From Comamonadaceae bacterium (GTDB lineage: Bacteria; Pseudomonadota; Gammaproteobacteria; Burkholderiales; Burkholderiaceae_C), in NCBI GenBank assembly GCA_021299875.1, contig JAJTEW010000004.1, positions 1 through 64,000 on the forward strand: a stretch of DNA of 64,000 nt. The letters run 5' to 3'. The notes under the pieces are model-generated. The model was not told where the DNA came from. It did no database searches and saw nothing but the letters and a program-made list of their open reading frames with translations. The translations under genes were made by a program, and so were the position numbers. This document shows, piece after piece, positions 18,559 to 27,965 of the stretch. Numbering within the stretch: position 1 is the stretch's first letter; every line of letters starts with the position of its first letter.

Positions 18559-20589
18559 ATGGCAAACCAGCAACAAATGGCCAACGCCATCCGCGCCCTT
18601 TCGATGGACGCTGTTCAACAAGCCAACTCGGGGCACCCCGGCGCCCCCATGGGCATGGCCGACATGGCCGTGGCGCTGTGGGGCGATCACCTGCAACACA
18701 ACCCCGCCAACCCGCATTGGGCCAACCGCGACCGCTTTGTGCTGTCCAACGGCCACGGCTCCATGCTGATCTATTCGGTGCTGCACCTGACGGGTTACAA
18801 GCTGCCTATTGAGGAGCTGAAGAACTTCCGCACCTTGCACAGCAAGACCGCCGGCCACCCTGAAGTGGGCGTGACCCCCGGAGTGGAAACCACCACCGGC
18901 CCGCTGGGGCAAGGCATCACCAACGCCGTGGGCATGGCGCTGGCTGAGAAGCTGCTGGCCGCCGAGTTCAACCAAGTTGGTCACAAGATCGTCAACCACC
19001 ACACTTACGTGTTCCTGGGTGACGGGTGTCTCATGGAAGGCATCAGCCACGAGGCCGTGGCCCTGGCCGGTGCCTGGAAGCTCAACAAACTGATCGCCCT
19101 GTACGACGACAACGGTATTTCCATCGACGGCCAAGTCGCCCCTTGGTTCATCGACAACACGCCCCAACGCTTTGCGGCCTGCGGCTGGAACGTGATCGAC
19201 GCGGTGGACGGCCACGACGCCGCTGCCGTGTCTGCCGCGATTGCCCGTGCCAAACACAGCGCCGACAAGCCTACTTTGATTGTCTGCAAAACCGCCATCG
19301 GCAAGGGCTCGCCCAACCGTGCGGGCACCTCCAAAGCCCACGGCGAGCCGCTGGGCGCAGAAGAAATCAAAATCACCCGCGCAGCCTTGGGCTGGACGGC
19401 CGAGCCCTTCAAGATTCCCAAAGATGTTTACGCCGATTGGGACGCCAAAGCCGCAGGCAAAGCCCGCGAAGCCGAATGGAACAAAGCCTTTGCCGCCTAC
19501 AAAGGCGCTCACCCGGCGCTGGCCAAAGAGTTTGTGCGCCGCATGAAGGGCGAGCTGCCCAAAAACTTCAACCAAGTGGCGTTTGACGCCGTGGTGGCCG
19601 CCCACACCCAGGGTGAAACCGTGGCCAGCCGCAAGGCCAGCCAGCTGGCGCTCGAAGCCTTCACCGCCGCCCTGCCCGAAATGCTGGGCGGTTCGGCCGA
19701 CCTGACAGGCTCGAACCTGACCAACACCAAGAGCACCCCCGCTTTCCGCGTGGACCTGGCCGGGGACGTGGTCAAGACCGCTGAAGGACAGATCGGCCGT
19801 CACATCAACTACGGCGTGCGCGAATTCGGCATGGCCGCCATCATGAACGGCGTGGCGTTACATGGCGGTTACATCCCCTACGGCGGCACCTTCCTGACAT
19901 TCTCTGACTACTCGCGCAACGCCATCCGCATGGCCGCGTTGATGAAGCAGCGCGTGATCCACGTCTTCACCCACGACTCCATTGGCTTGGGCGAAGACGG
20001 CCCGACCCACCAGTCGATCGAACACGCGGCCAGCCTGCGCCTGATTCCCGGCCTGGACGTGTGGCGCCCTGCCGACACGGCCGAAACCACCGTGGCCTGG
20101 GCCGTGGCTTTGCAAAACGCCCACCGCCCCTCGGCCCTGCTGCTGAGCCGCCAAAACCTGGCCTACTCGCCCAAGAGCGATCTGGGCGACATCAGCCGCG
20201 GCGCGTATGTGCTGTCCGAGCCCGTGCATGTCGGCATGAAAAAAACCCACGGCGTGATCATCGCCACCGGCTCTGAAGTGCAACTGGCCCTGGCCGCACA
20301 AAAGCTGTTGGCCGAACGCCAAATCGGTGTGCGCGTGGTCTCCATGCCCAGCACCAACGTGTTTGACCGCCAGACCACCGAGTACAAACAAAGCGTGCTG
20401 CCCAAAGGCATCCCCCGCGTGGCGGTGGAAATGGGCTGTACCGACGGCTGGTGGAAATACGGCTGCGCCGCCGTGGTCGGCATCGACACCTATGGCGAGT
20501 CGGCTCCTGCGCCTGTGCTGTTCAAACACTTTGGCTTCACCGCCGAAAATGTGGCCGATACAGTTCACGCCGCCTTGCTCAAGGCCTGA
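18559..20589 (+). CDS. tkt: Transketolase
   Basis: Transketolase moves two-carbon units between sugar phosphates using thiamine diphosphate. The 676-aa protein shows [48 protein letters not shown], the TPP/Mg motif [13 protein letters not shown] ending in DDNGISIDG, then the pyrimidine domain [26 protein letters not shown] and [15 protein letters not shown]. The ATG at 18559 follows a CCCGGAG ribosome-binding site; it is upstream of gap on the same strand. Confidence 0.97.
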   Translation: MANQQQMANAIRALSMDAVQQANSGHPGAPMGMADMAVALWGDHLQHNPANPHWANRDRFVLSNGHGSMLIYSVLHLTGYKLPIEELKNFRTLHSKTAGHPEVGVTPGVETTTGPLGQGITNAVGMALAEKLLAAEFNQVGHKIVNHHTYVFLGDGCLMEGISHEAVALAGAWKLNKLIALYDDNGISIDGQVAPWFIDNTPQRFAACGWNVIDAVDGHDAAAVSAAIARAKHSADKPTLIVCKTAIGKGSPNRAGTSKAHGEPLGAEEIKITRAALGWTAEPFKIPKDVYADWDAKAAGKAREAEWNKAFAAYKGAHPALAKEFVRRMKGELPKNFNQVAFDAVVAAHTQGETVASRKASQLALEAFTAALPEMLGGSADLTGSNLTNTKSTPAFRVDLAGDVVKTAEGQIGRHINYGVREFGMAAIMNGVALHGGYIPYGGTFLTFSDYSRNAIRMAALMKQRVIHVFTHDSIGLGEDGPTHQSIEHAASLRLIPGLDVWRPADTAETTVAWAVALQNAHRPSALLLSRQNLAYSPKSDLGDISRGAYVLSEPVHVGMKKTHGVIIATGSEVQLALAAQKLLAERQIGVRVVSMPSTNVFDRQTTEYKQSVLPKGIPRVAVEMGCTDGWWKYGCAAVVGIDTYGESAPAPVLFKHFGFTAENVADTVHAALLKA

Positions 20590-20691
20590 CCAGGCGCACG
20601 GACCGGGAAAGGGGATCAGGTTCTCGCAAGGATCTTGGTTTCCAATCCGGTGACGTAACGGTTTAGTAACTTATCTCCCGAGGCTCTCACC

Positions 20692-21699
20692 ATGACCATC
20701 AAGTTGGGTATCAACGGATTCGGCCGCATTGGCCGCCTGGCCCTGCGCGCTGCGCTCAAACACGGTTTCGACGACATCCAGATCGTCGGCATCAACGACC
20801 CCAAGCCCGCCGATTACCTGGCCTACATGCTCAAGTACGACAGCGTGCACGGCCGCTTTGACGGCACGGTGGACTTCACCGAAAACACACTCATCGTCAA
20901 TGGCAAAAAGATCAAGCTCTCGCACGAGCGCGACGCGCACCGCCTCCAGTGGGGCCAGATGGGCGTGCACACCGTGCTCGAATGCACCGGTCACTACCTG
21001 ACCGAGCCCACCAGCCAGATGCACATCGCCGCTGGCGCCAAGAAGGTCGTGATCTCGGCGCCATCCAAAGACACCGTGCCGATGTTTGTGTACGGGGTGA
21101 ACCACAAACAATACGCAGGCGAAGCCATCGTGTCGAATGCCTCATGCACCACCAACTGCCTGGCCCCTGTGGTCAAGGTGCTGCAAGACAAATGGGGCAT
21201 CAAGCGCGGCCTGATGACCACGGTGCACGCCGCCACCGCCAGCCAAATGACGGTGGACGGATCCTCGCGCAAAGACTGGCGCGGTGGCCGTGGCATTCTC
21301 GAAAACATCATCCCCAGCAGCACGGGCGCGGCCAAGGCCGTCGGCGTGGTGATCCCCGAGATCAAGGGCAAGATCACCGGCATGGCTTTCCGCGTGCCCA
21401 CGTCGGATGTGTCGGTGATTGACCTGACCGTAGAGCTGAACAGCGACGCCAGCTATGCCGACATCTGCGCCGAAATGAAAGCGCAAAGCGAAGGCGCGCT
21501 CCAAGGCGTGCTGGGTTACACCGACGAAAAAGTGGTGTCCACCGACTTCCGTGGTGAGTCCTGCGCCAGCGTATTCGACGCGACCGCCGGCATTGCGCTG
21601 GACAAGACCTTCGTGAAGATCGTGGCCTGGTATGACAACGAATGGGGTTACGCCAAGCAGTGCCTGGAGATGGTGCGGGTCGTCAACAAGAAAAAGTGA
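20692..21699 (+). CDS. gap: Glyceraldehyde-3-phosphate dehydrogenase
   Basis: The glycolytic/gluconeogenic NAD(P)-dependent GAPDH. The 335-aa protein has the N-terminal Rossmann [15 protein letters not shown] and the active-site [12 protein letters not shown] with catalytic Cys. It also has [40 protein letters not shown] and the C-terminal [11 protein letters not shown]. It follows tkt with a 102-bp gap and is closed by a palindromic element and a UUCG-loop terminator. Confidence 0.97.
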   Translation: MTIKLGINGFGRIGRLALRAALKHGFDDIQIVGINDPKPADYLAYMLKYDSVHGRFDGTVDFTENTLIVNGKKIKLSHERDAHRLQWGQMGVHTVLECTGHYLTEPTSQMHIAAGAKKVVISAPSKDTVPMFVYGVNHKQYAGEAIVSNASCTTNCLAPVVKVLQDKWGIKRGLMTTVHAATASQMTVDGSSRKDWRGGRGILENIIPSSTGAAKAVGVVIPEIKGKITGMAFRVPTSDVSVIDLTVELNSDASYADICAEMKAQSEGALQGVLGYTDEKVVSTDFRGESCASVFDATAGIALDKTFVKIVAWYDNEWGYAKQCLEMVRVVNKKK

Positions 21700-21720
21700 C
21701 CCGCCTCTGATTGGGGAGAC

Positions 21721-21794
21721 AGCGTCAAAGATCCCCGCAGGGGCTCAGAGGCGCTTCGCTTTTCCACATCGCCCCAGCGGGGATCCCTGACGCT
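21721..21794. repeat. REP-like imperfect palindrome downstream of gap
   Basis: A 74-bp inverted repeat: AGCGTCA and GATCCCCGC on the left mirror GCGGGGATC and TGACGCT on the right, with a short internal AGGCGCTTCGCTTTT region. It sits between the gap stop and the terminator, the usual position of REP/BIME-type elements. Whether copies exist elsewhere in the genome cannot be seen. Confidence 0.6.
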
Positions 21795-21805
21795 GCTATA
21801 AAACA

Positions 21806-21839
21806 CAAGCAAAAAGCGCCTTCGGGCGCTTTTTGCTTG
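21806..21839 (+). terminator. Intrinsic terminator (UUCG loop) after gap
   Basis: A perfect 15-bp stem CAAGCAAAAAGCGCC with a TTCG tetraloop and the mirrored arm GGCGCTTTTTGCTTG. It ends the tkt-gap transcript and is symmetrical enough to serve the opposing brnA message as well. Confidence 0.92.
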
Positions 21840-21896
21840 CGTGCGGTGATGGCGGGGATGCGGATGCCCCGGGGAAATTGCCGGCCTAGGCGACCT

Positions 21897-22166
21897 TCAG
21901 CGATACATCGCAACTTTAGGCGTCCGTTGCAATGGCGCATGAGAAGTCGTCGCCTCCAGGCGCTCGGCCAGCCAGACCTTGATGACAGACTGCCGCGTCA
22001 CCCCCAATTTACTGGCTTCGCGATCCAACGGGTCAATCATCCATGTTGGGAAATCAACATTCACCCGCTTTTGCGCCTGCTGCACGCGTTTGGCTTTGGA
22101 CAAGTCCAAGGAAGCCGTGACGTCGGCGCCGTCATCAAACGCTTGCTCGAACTTTTTAGCTTTCAT
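21897..22166 (-). CDS. BrnA/CopG-like antitoxin (apparently orphan)
   Basis: An 89-aa ribbon-helix-helix type protein resembling BrnA antitoxins: an acidic N-terminus (KKFEQAFDDGADVTASLDL), then the DNA-binding segment QKRVNVDFPTWMIDPLDREA and SKLGVTRQSVIKVWLAERLE. BrnA neutralises the BrnT ribonuclease and represses its own operon. Here the upstream brnT survives only as a 3' fragment overlapping this start by 11 bp, so the antitoxin has lost its toxin. Confidence 0.82.
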   Translation of the reverse strand: MKAKKFEQAFDDGADVTASLDLSKAKRVQQAQKRVNVDFPTWMIDPLDREASKLGVTRQSVIKVWLAERLEATTSHAPLQRTPKVAMYR

Positions 22167-22314
22167 AAAGTGCCACCTCTTCTGTGCGTGCGCGACGCAC
22201 TGTTATCAATCGGATATGGGCTTCCCGGTAGGTGATGACTGCTGACCAAAGCTTCATACACATGATACCAATCACTAGAGATTCTTTAGCCCACTGATCC
22301 CCTGCGATGGTGCT
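22156..22314 (-). pseudogene. brnT toxin remnant (3' fragment)
   Basis: Reading the minus strand up to TAA at 22156-22158 gives a peptide ending ITYREAHIRLITVRRARTEE VALYES. The first part is the signature C-terminal strand and helix of BrnT (compare the family pattern R-x-IRIISARkA...E...YE). In-frame sequence continues upstream only to the stop of the GMC oxidoreductase gene, with about 50 codons and no proper start or N-terminal domain. The fragment overlaps brnA exactly as an intact brnT would. Confidence 0.7.
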
Positions 22315-23907
22315 TCAGGGACGACTGACCCGAATCCAATCCGCCGCCTTCTCCGCGATCATGATCGTCGGTGCATTGGTGTTGCCGCTCACGATGCGCG
22401 GCATGACGGAGGCATCGACCACGCGCAGGCCGGGCACGCCGTGCACGCGCAGCTGCGCGTCCACCACCGCCATGCCGTCTTGCCCCATGCGGCAGGTGCC
22501 CACGGGGTGGTAGACCGTGTCGGCGTTTTGCCGAATCCAGTGGTCCAGTTGTTCGTCGGTACGGGCGTCGGCAGACTCAGCCCACTCTTTGCCATAAGCG
22601 GCCAGTGCAGGCTGGGCCAAAATTTTTTGGGCTTGGCGAACGCCGTCGCGCAAGCGCTGCAGGTCCCGCGGGTCGCTCAAAAACTGCGGGTCAATCAGCG
22701 GCGCACTGTTGGGGTCGCGGTCAGTCAACTGCACACGGCCACGGCTGTCGGGTTGCAATAAGCACACATGCAAAGAGTAGCCATGCCCGAGCGTCAGTTG
22801 GCGGCCATGGTCCACCAGTTTGGCCACGACAAAGTGCAGCTGAATGTCCGGGTGCGCCTCTTGGGGGCGGCTTTTGTAAAACGCACCGCCCTCGGCAAAG
22901 TTGGTGGTCAGACGCCCCTTTCTGTGCTGCCGCCAGGCCCACAAGGCCTGCAAGGTGTGCCACATGCCTTTGGGTGACACGCCGATCAAATCGGTCTGCC
23001 CCGGCGCGTCGGCCACCAACACCGCGTCCGGGTGGTCGTGCAGGTTTTCGCCCACGCCGGGCAAGTCGCGCAGCACCTCGATGCCCAGGCTTTGCAAATG
23101 CGCGGCAGGCCCAATACCCGAACGCATGAGGATGGCAGGCGACTGGAAAGCGCCTGCACTCAAAATGATTTCGCGGCGGGTGGTCAAGGTCTGCGCCCTG
23201 CCACCTTGCAAGGTGTGCACCTGCCGCGCCACGCCATCCACCAGACCAATACGGTCCACCGTCACGCCCGTCATCACATGCAAATTGGGTCTGTTCAGGT
23301 TGGGCGTGAGGTAGGCCTTGGCCGCGCTGAAGCGCTCGCCCGCCCGCTGCGTGACTTGGTACAGACCCACGCCTTCTTGGGTGGGGCCATTGAAGTCGGT
23401 GGTGAGGGGCAAGCCCGCTTGCACACCCGCTTCGACGAAGCGTTTGGCAAACGCATTGGGGCTTTGCAGGTCGGCCACGTTCAAGGGGCCGTTCTGGCTG
23501 TGCCACTCGTTGTGGATGCGTTCGTTGTGTTCGGCCTTGAGAAAGTAGGGAAAGACCTCGGCCCACGACCAACCCGTGCAGCCTTGCTCTGACCAGTGGT
23601 CGTAATCGGCCTGTTGGCCCCGGATGTAGGCCATCGCATTGGTCGAGCTGGAGCCCCCCAAGGTGCGGCCACGCGGCTGAAAACCAATGCGGCCGTTCAA
23701 GCCGGGCTGCGGCACGGTGCTCAGGCCTTGCGAGACGATTTCGGTGCGCGCCATGAGGGCGATGCCCGCGGGGCAATGGATCAGGGCACTGGTGTCGGGC
23801 GGCCCGGCTTCGATCAGGGCCACCTGCACGGCAGGGTCTTCGCTCAGGCGGCTGGCCAGCACACAGCCGGCCGAGCCGCCGCCCACGATCACGTAGTCAA
23901 AGTCCAT
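22315..23907 (-). CDS. GMC-family FAD oxidoreductase (choline/alcohol dehydrogenase-like)
   Basis: A 530-aa GMC oxidoreductase. The ADP-binding motif is [20 protein letters not shown] at the N-terminus. Signature 1 is [14 protein letters not shown], signature 2 is [19 protein letters not shown], and the catalytic His region is HPVGTCRMG, with [15 protein letters not shown] at the end. Members oxidise alcohols or choline to aldehydes. It is divergent from alkB, so oxidation of an alkane-derived alcohol is plausible but inferred. Confidence 0.9.
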   Translation of the reverse strand: MDFDYVIVGGGSAGCVLASRLSEDPAVQVALIEAGPPDTSALIHCPAGIALMARTEIVSQGLSTVPQPGLNGRIGFQPRGRTLGGSSSTNAMAYIRGQQADYDHWSEQGCTGWSWAEVFPYFLKAEHNERIHNEWHSQNGPLNVADLQSPNAFAKRFVEAGVQAGLPLTTDFNGPTQEGVGLYQVTQRAGERFSAAKAYLTPNLNRPNLHVMTGVTVDRIGLVDGVARQVHTLQGGRAQTLTTRREIILSAGAFQSPAILMRSGIGPAAHLQSLGIEVLRDLPGVGENLHDHPDAVLVADAPGQTDLIGVSPKGMWHTLQALWAWRQHRKGRLTTNFAEGGAFYKSRPQEAHPDIQLHFVVAKLVDHGRQLTLGHGYSLHVCLLQPDSRGRVQLTDRDPNSAPLIDPQFLSDPRDLQRLRDGVRQAQKILAQPALAAYGKEWAESADARTDEQLDHWIRQNADTVYHPVGTCRMGQDGMAVVDAQLRVHGVPGLRVVDASVMPRIVSGNTNAPTIMIAEKAADWIRVSRP

Positions 23908-24067
23908 GAATCACCTCCCCAAATGCTTTGTGCGTCCAATATAAGGGCTCCAGCGTGCCTTGGCGTGTCTGGTGGGCATCAGGGTTTTTCCCAGCAAACC
24001 CCTGGCCCTAGCGACATCTCGTTGGTCCCAACACCCCTCACAATGGCACCACAAGTGGAGGCAAATC

Positions 24068-24124
24068 ATGTTGACCGTCATTGCGTTTGTTGGCCCGAAA
24101 CGCCCCAGCAGGCCTCAGCCGTGA
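24068..24124 (+). CDS. Possible 18-aa upstream ORF coupled to alkB
   Basis: A GTGGAGG ribosome-binding site precedes ATG 24068, opening an 18-codon ORF (starting MLTVIAFVGPK) whose TGA overlaps the GTG at 24121 that I take as the alkB start (GTGA, 4 bp). alkB itself has no obvious ribosome-binding site there, so translation may be coupled through this ORF. The layout is visible; function is inferred. Confidence 0.4.
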   Translation: MLTVIAFVGPKRPSRPQP

Positions 24125-25272
24125 ACAATCCAAGCTTTCCACTTGAAGAGGCTTGGCAAGACAAGCGTTGGTGGTGGTTGCTCAGCCCCGCCATCCCTCT
24201 GGTGTTCACAGCCTCCTTGCTCGCCTTTGTCTGGAGTGGGCAATGGTGGTGCATGCTGCTGGCCCCACTGATCATCCATGTGTTGTTGCCTGTGCTCGAT
24301 CGCGTGTTGGGCGAAGACTTCAGCAACCCGCCCGAATCGGCGGTGGCGCAACTCGAAGCCGATGCGTTTTACCGCGCCATGGTGTGGGCCTATGTGCCTG
24401 TGCAGCTGATCGGCACGGTCTTGGGTGCCTGGATCGGAGTGACTCAATCTCTGCCTTGGTGGGGCTATGCCGCCTTGGTGTTGACGGTGGGGGCCATCAA
24501 CGGCATTGGCATTGGCACCGCGCACGAGTTGGGACATAAAAAAGAGACGCTGGACCGGTGGCTGTCCAAGATCGCCCTGGCGCCCAGCGCGTATGGCCAC
24601 TTTTTTGTCGAGCACAACCGGGGCCACCACCAACGCGTGTCCACACCCGAAGACCCGGCGAGTGCACGCATGGGCGAGAGCTTTTGGGCCTTTTTGCCAC
24701 GTTCGGTCTGGGGCAGCCTGCAATCGGCTTGGGCGCTGGAGCATGCGCGTTTGAACAAACAAGGCATGAACGTTTGGCACTTTCAAAACCACAACCTGCA
24801 GGCCTGGGGCCTGACGCTGGTTTTGTTTGGCGCACTGGTGGCGTGGCTCGGCTGGATGGCGCTGCCCTTTTTGGTGTTGCAAGCCCTTTACGCTGCCTCG
24901 ATGCTGGAGGTGGTGAATTACGTGGAGCATTACGGTTTGCTCCGACAAAAGGACGCCAGCGGCCGCTACGTGCGCTGCGAGCCCGAGCATTCCTGGAACA
25001 GCAACCACCTGGTGGGCAACCTGCTGCTCTACCAACTGCAAAGGCATTCTGACCACCACGCCCATCCCAGTCGCCGCTACCAGGCGCTGCGGCATTTCGC
25101 CAATGCACCGCAACTCCCAGCGGGTTACGCCACCATGATCACAGTGGCCTATTGCCCGCCCCTGTGGTTTGCGTGGATGGACCGCCGCGTGATGGGCCAC
25201 TACGGTGGGAACTTGAATCGGGTCAATGTGCAGCCATCCGCACGCTCAAGACTCACGCAGCGCTGGGGCTGA
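24121..25272 (+). CDS. alkB: Alkane 1-monooxygenase (AlkB family)
   Basis: AlkB is a membrane di-iron hydroxylase of medium-chain alkanes. About 383 aa, with six hydrophobic segments and all histidine boxes: HELGH, EHNRGHH, the NYVEHYGL signature and LQRHSDHHAHP. C-terminal conservation extends through PAGYATM and GGNLNRVN. Rubredoxin and rubredoxin reductase are not nearby. The start is uncertain: GTG 24121 gives the usual family length; ATG 24043 adds 26 unrelated residues. It is divergent from the GMC dehydrogenase and convergent with the Crp-like gene. Confidence 0.92.
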   Translation: MNNPSFPLEEAWQDKRWWWLLSPAIPLVFTASLLAFVWSGQWWCMLLAPLIIHVLLPVLDRVLGEDFSNPPESAVAQLEADAFYRAMVWAYVPVQLIGTVLGAWIGVTQSLPWWGYAALVLTVGAINGIGIGTAHELGHKKETLDRWLSKIALAPSAYGHFFVEHNRGHHQRVSTPEDPASARMGESFWAFLPRSVWGSLQSAWALEHARLNKQGMNVWHFQNHNLQAWGLTLVLFGALVAWLGWMALPFLVLQALYAASMLEVVNYVEHYGLLRQKDASGRYVRCEPEHSWNSNHLVGNLLLYQLQRHSDHHAHPSRRYQALRHFANAPQLPAGYATMITVAYCPPLWFAWMDRRVMGHYGGNLNRVNVQPSARSRLTQRWG

Positions 25273-25292
25273 AGGTGAGGTGGCTCGAAAGC

Positions 25293-26033
25293 TCAGGGAT
25301 TGTTGGGACCGAGGAGCACGATGCTGCGGTAACCCAGCCGGATCAAGCCCTGCTCTTGAAAGTGCCGCAGCTGCTGGTTCACGCGCTGGCGTGATGCGGA
25401 GGCGGCTTGCGCCAGATCGGACTGGCTCACGCGCAGCATCACGCCGTCGGGCACGGTCACGCTGTTGAATTTGGCAATGCGCTCCAGCGTGGCCCACACG
25501 CGTTGCTCCAGGCTGTGCATGCTTTGATCGGCCAGCGTGTCCAGCAGATGGTTGATGCGCAGGCCGAGGATGCGCAGCAAATCCACAGCCACGGCCGGGT
25601 CGCGGTTGATGAGGTCGATCAGACGGATGCGCTCGATGTGCAGCACCTGCGTGGTACCCACGGCCACCAGATCGGCGGGGTAGGTGGTTTCTGCAAATAC
25701 GGAGCTCAAGCCCGAAATTTCGCCAGGCAGCATCCAGCGCAGCAAGTGCTCTTCGCCTTCGGGGGTGGTCACGCTCACGCGCAAGCGACCCTTGACCAGC
25801 AACAAGGCCGTCGAAGTGGCTTGGCCACGGCTGAGCACCACTTGCCCTTCAACCCATTGGCGCAGCACGCCCACGCTGTGCAAGGCTTTGGCCGAGCGGG
25901 CTGTCAATGCGGCGTTCTCGGCCCAAACCTTGGTGAACACGTCGGCATCGAGCGCTTTGTAGGCCGGCTGGCGCACTGTGCGCTGCTTGGAATTGAAAGG
26001 ACGGTGGGTCGGCAAAGGCATGGTGTCTTTCAT
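25293..26033 (-). CDS. Crp/Fnr-family transcriptional regulator
   Basis: A 246-aa regulator with an N-terminal cNMP-binding-type beta-barrel (about residues 45-155: LSRGQATSTALLLVKGRLRV, LPGEISGLSSVF), a dimer helix and a C-terminal HTH_Crp winged helix (RVSQSDLAQAASASRQRVNQQLRHFQEQGLI). No FNR-like N-terminal cysteine cluster is present, so it is not an iron-sulfur oxygen sensor of that type. It diverges from the ABC-dioxygenase-microcompartment cluster, with an inverted repeat between them, making it the prime candidate regulator. Confidence 0.9.
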   Translation of the reverse strand: MKDTMPLPTHRPFNSKQRTVRQPAYKALDADVFTKVWAENAALTARSAKALHSVGVLRQWVEGQVVLSRGQATSTALLLVKGRLRVSVTTPEGEEHLLRWMLPGEISGLSSVFAETTYPADLVAVGTTQVLHIERIRLIDLINRDPAVAVDLLRILGLRINHLLDTLADQSMHSLEQRVWATLERIAKFNSVTVPDGVMLRVSQSDLAQAASASRQRVNQQLRHFQEQGLIRLGYRSIVLLGPNNP

Positions 26034-26067
26034 TCTGCGGCGAAAAGTTTTTTGGGTGCTTTCCCTT

Positions 26068-26091
26068 AAATTGTCACATCAGAAACAATTT
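26068..26091. promoter_or_regulatory. Candidate operator: inverted repeat between the Crp-like gene and the ABC/BMC cluster
   Basis: A perfect inverted repeat AAATTGT-N10-ACAATTT of 24 bp. It has the TGT-N10-ACA spacing typical of Crp/Fnr-family sites and sits 35 bp from the regulator's start and 77 bp from the transporter start. Sequence symmetry is seen; the identity of the binding protein is inferred. Confidence 0.6.
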
Positions 26092-26167
26092 GCAACATCC
26101 GGGGGGAATTAAATCGGGCTCACCGAGCTTGACGGTCATCAAGTCAAAGAACCACATTGGAGACGAC

Positions 26168-27166
26168 ATGAAATTTTCCGCCCCTGCATTTGTACGCACC
26201 ACCTTGGGTGCCATCGCCTTGACCCTGGGCGCCAGCGCCATGGCGCAGTCCGTGGTGCGCTTCCAAGACTATCCTGGCACCGGCAATCTGTTGGTGCGCG
26301 TGGCCCAAGAACAAGGCTTTTGCCAGCAAGCGGGTATTCGCTGTGAACTGCGGACCATCCCCGGAGCGCCGCTCGGCATGCAGACCATGCTCTCGGGTGA
26401 CATCGAAGTGTTTTTTGGCCCGACCGAAGTGGCGGTTGCCGCCGTGGCCCGCAAGGCCCCCATTTCCATCATTGCCGCAGGCTTCGTCGATCCAGTGTTT
26501 TTCATGGTGGCAGGTGCAAAAACCGAATTAGAAACAGAAAAAGAAGGCTACCCCGGTGTGGTCAAGTCCTTCAAAGGTAAAAAAATCGGCGTGACCCAAC
26601 GCGGCTCAGGCGCTGAATTTCAGGTGATCGACATGCTGGCCGATGTGGGCCTGACCGCGAACGACGTGACCTTTGTGGCCGTGGGGGCGCCCGACACGGC
26701 ATTTCCTGCGCTCACGCGCGGTCAGGTCGATCTGATCATGACCTTCCCGCCCGCCGACGGCATGTGCGAAGTGCTCAAGGCTTGCCGCCTGGTGGTCGAC
26801 CCCCGCAAAGGACAAGGTCCCAAGAGCATGCTGGCGACCCGGGGAGGCGCTGGCGCCATGGCGGTAAAGACCGAATGGGCGGCGGCCAATCCGCAAACGG
26901 TGGCCGCTGTCCGCAGGATGCTGGACTTGTCGGATGCCTTTGTGTCCAACCCAGCCAACTTCGGCAAGACACTGGAGATCCTGCGCAAGACCTTTGCCCT
27001 GCAGTTGCCCAACGCAGACCAGATCGCCGAGGTGAGCCTGCGCAACTCTATCGGCAACTTCAAGGCCCGTGGCACCGTGCCCGCCATGCAAGCGGTGGCC
27101 AATGCCATGACTGAAAACAAACTGTTGCCCGGCAGAGTGGAGATGGCCCCAGCAGTCTTGCCCTGA
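26168..27166 (+). CDS. ABC transporter substrate-binding protein (NitT/TauT type, NMT1-like)
   Basis: A 332-aa periplasmic binding protein. A cleavable signal peptide (MKFSAPAFVRTT... to SAMAQ, about 26 aa) precedes an SsuA/ThiY-like fold with YPGTGNLLVRVAQEQGF, PGAPLGMQTMLSGDIEVFFG, FKGKKIGVTQRGSGAEF and ALTRGQVDLIMTFPPADG. The family binds sulfonates, nitrate, taurine or pyrimidine precursors. The actual ligand is unknown. ATG 26168 follows GGAGAC; an upstream in-frame start gives no signal peptide. First gene of the cluster. Confidence 0.92.
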   Translation: MKFSAPAFVRTTLGAIALTLGASAMAQSVVRFQDYPGTGNLLVRVAQEQGFCQQAGIRCELRTIPGAPLGMQTMLSGDIEVFFGPTEVAVAAVARKAPISIIAAGFVDPVFFMVAGAKTELETEKEGYPGVVKSFKGKKIGVTQRGSGAEFQVIDMLADVGLTANDVTFVAVGAPDTAFPALTRGQVDLIMTFPPADGMCEVLKACRLVVDPRKGQGPKSMLATRGGAGAMAVKTEWAAANPQTVAAVRRMLDLSDAFVSNPANFGKTLEILRKTFALQLPNADQIAEVSLRNSIGNFKARGTVPAMQAVANAMTENKLLPGRVEMAPAVLP

Positions 27167-27200
27167 GCGCCGACAACAGCGATTTCTCCAGGGAACATCC

Positions 27201-27965
27201 ATGATCGACGCACAGCGCATCGACCTGAGCTTTGACGGCACCCATCTGGTGTTGCAGGGTGTGGACCTGCACGTCAAGGCGGGGGAGTTTGTCGCGCTCG
27301 CTGGGCCCAGCGGCTGTGGCAAGACCACCTTGCTCAACCTGTGCGCGGGTCTGGTGGATTTGCCTGCAGGTCAACGTCTGCTGGTCGCGGGCGAAAACCC
27401 TGCGCTCGGTAGCCACAACGTGGCTTACATGTTGGCCCGCGACAGCTTGTTTCCTTGGCTCACTGCGCTGGACAACGCCGCTTTTGGCCTGAAAGTTCGA
27501 GGCGTGCCCATGGCGGATGCCCGTGAACGGGCCGCCTTGATGCTCAAGCAAGTTGGGCTCGGTGGGTCTGAATACCGACTGCCCAAGGCACTGTCCCACG
27601 GCATGCGCCAGCGCGTGGCACTGGCCCGCACCTTTGCCATGCCCGCGCCCCTGCTGCTGATGGACGAGCCCTTTGGTGCACTGGACGCGCAAACCAAACT
27701 GCAGTTGCAAGATCTGCTCTTGCAGTTGTGCCAAGAAGGCCACCGAACAGTGCTGTTTGTGACACACGACTTGTCCGAAGCCGTCGCACTGGCCGACCGG
27801 GTGATGGTGATGTCCTCGCGTCCGGGGCGGATCGTGGCCGATGTCCAAGTGCCGCTGACGCGTCCGCGCTCCATCCGTGAACTGCAGACCAGCGATGACT
27901 TCCACCGCACCTACGCGCAAGTCTGGAAGCATCTCGAAGAAGGGTGGGTGCACCATGAGGGGTGA
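27201..27965 (+). CDS. ABC transporter ATP-binding protein (NitT/TauT type)
   Basis: A 254-aa ATPase of the SsuB/TauB type. Walker A is GPSGCGKTT, the signature is LSHGMRQRVALART (His in place of the second Gly of LSGG), Walker B is LLLMDEPFGALD, and the H-loop is FVTHDLSEAV. The Q-loop region reads AYMLARDSLFPW where most members have VFQ-E/R-D, so the usual Gln appears replaced. It follows the binding-protein gene by 34 bp and overlaps the permease gene by 11 bp. Confidence 0.93.
   Translation: MIDAQRIDLSFDGTHLVLQGVDLHVKAGEFVALAGPSGCGKTTLLNLCAGLVDLPAGQRLLVAGENPALGSHNVAYMLARDSLFPWLTALDNAAFGLKVRGVPMADARERAALMLKQVGLGGSEYRLPKALSHGMRQRVALARTFAMPAPLLLMDEPFGALDAQTKLQLQDLLLQLCQEGHRTVLFVTHDLSEAVALADRVMVMSSRPGRIVADVQVPLTRPRSIRELQTSDDFHRTYAQVWKHLEEGWVHHEG

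Noticed and set aside
18463..19803. 446-codon minus-strand open frame across tkt
   Set aside because: Antisense of transketolase, no domain seen.
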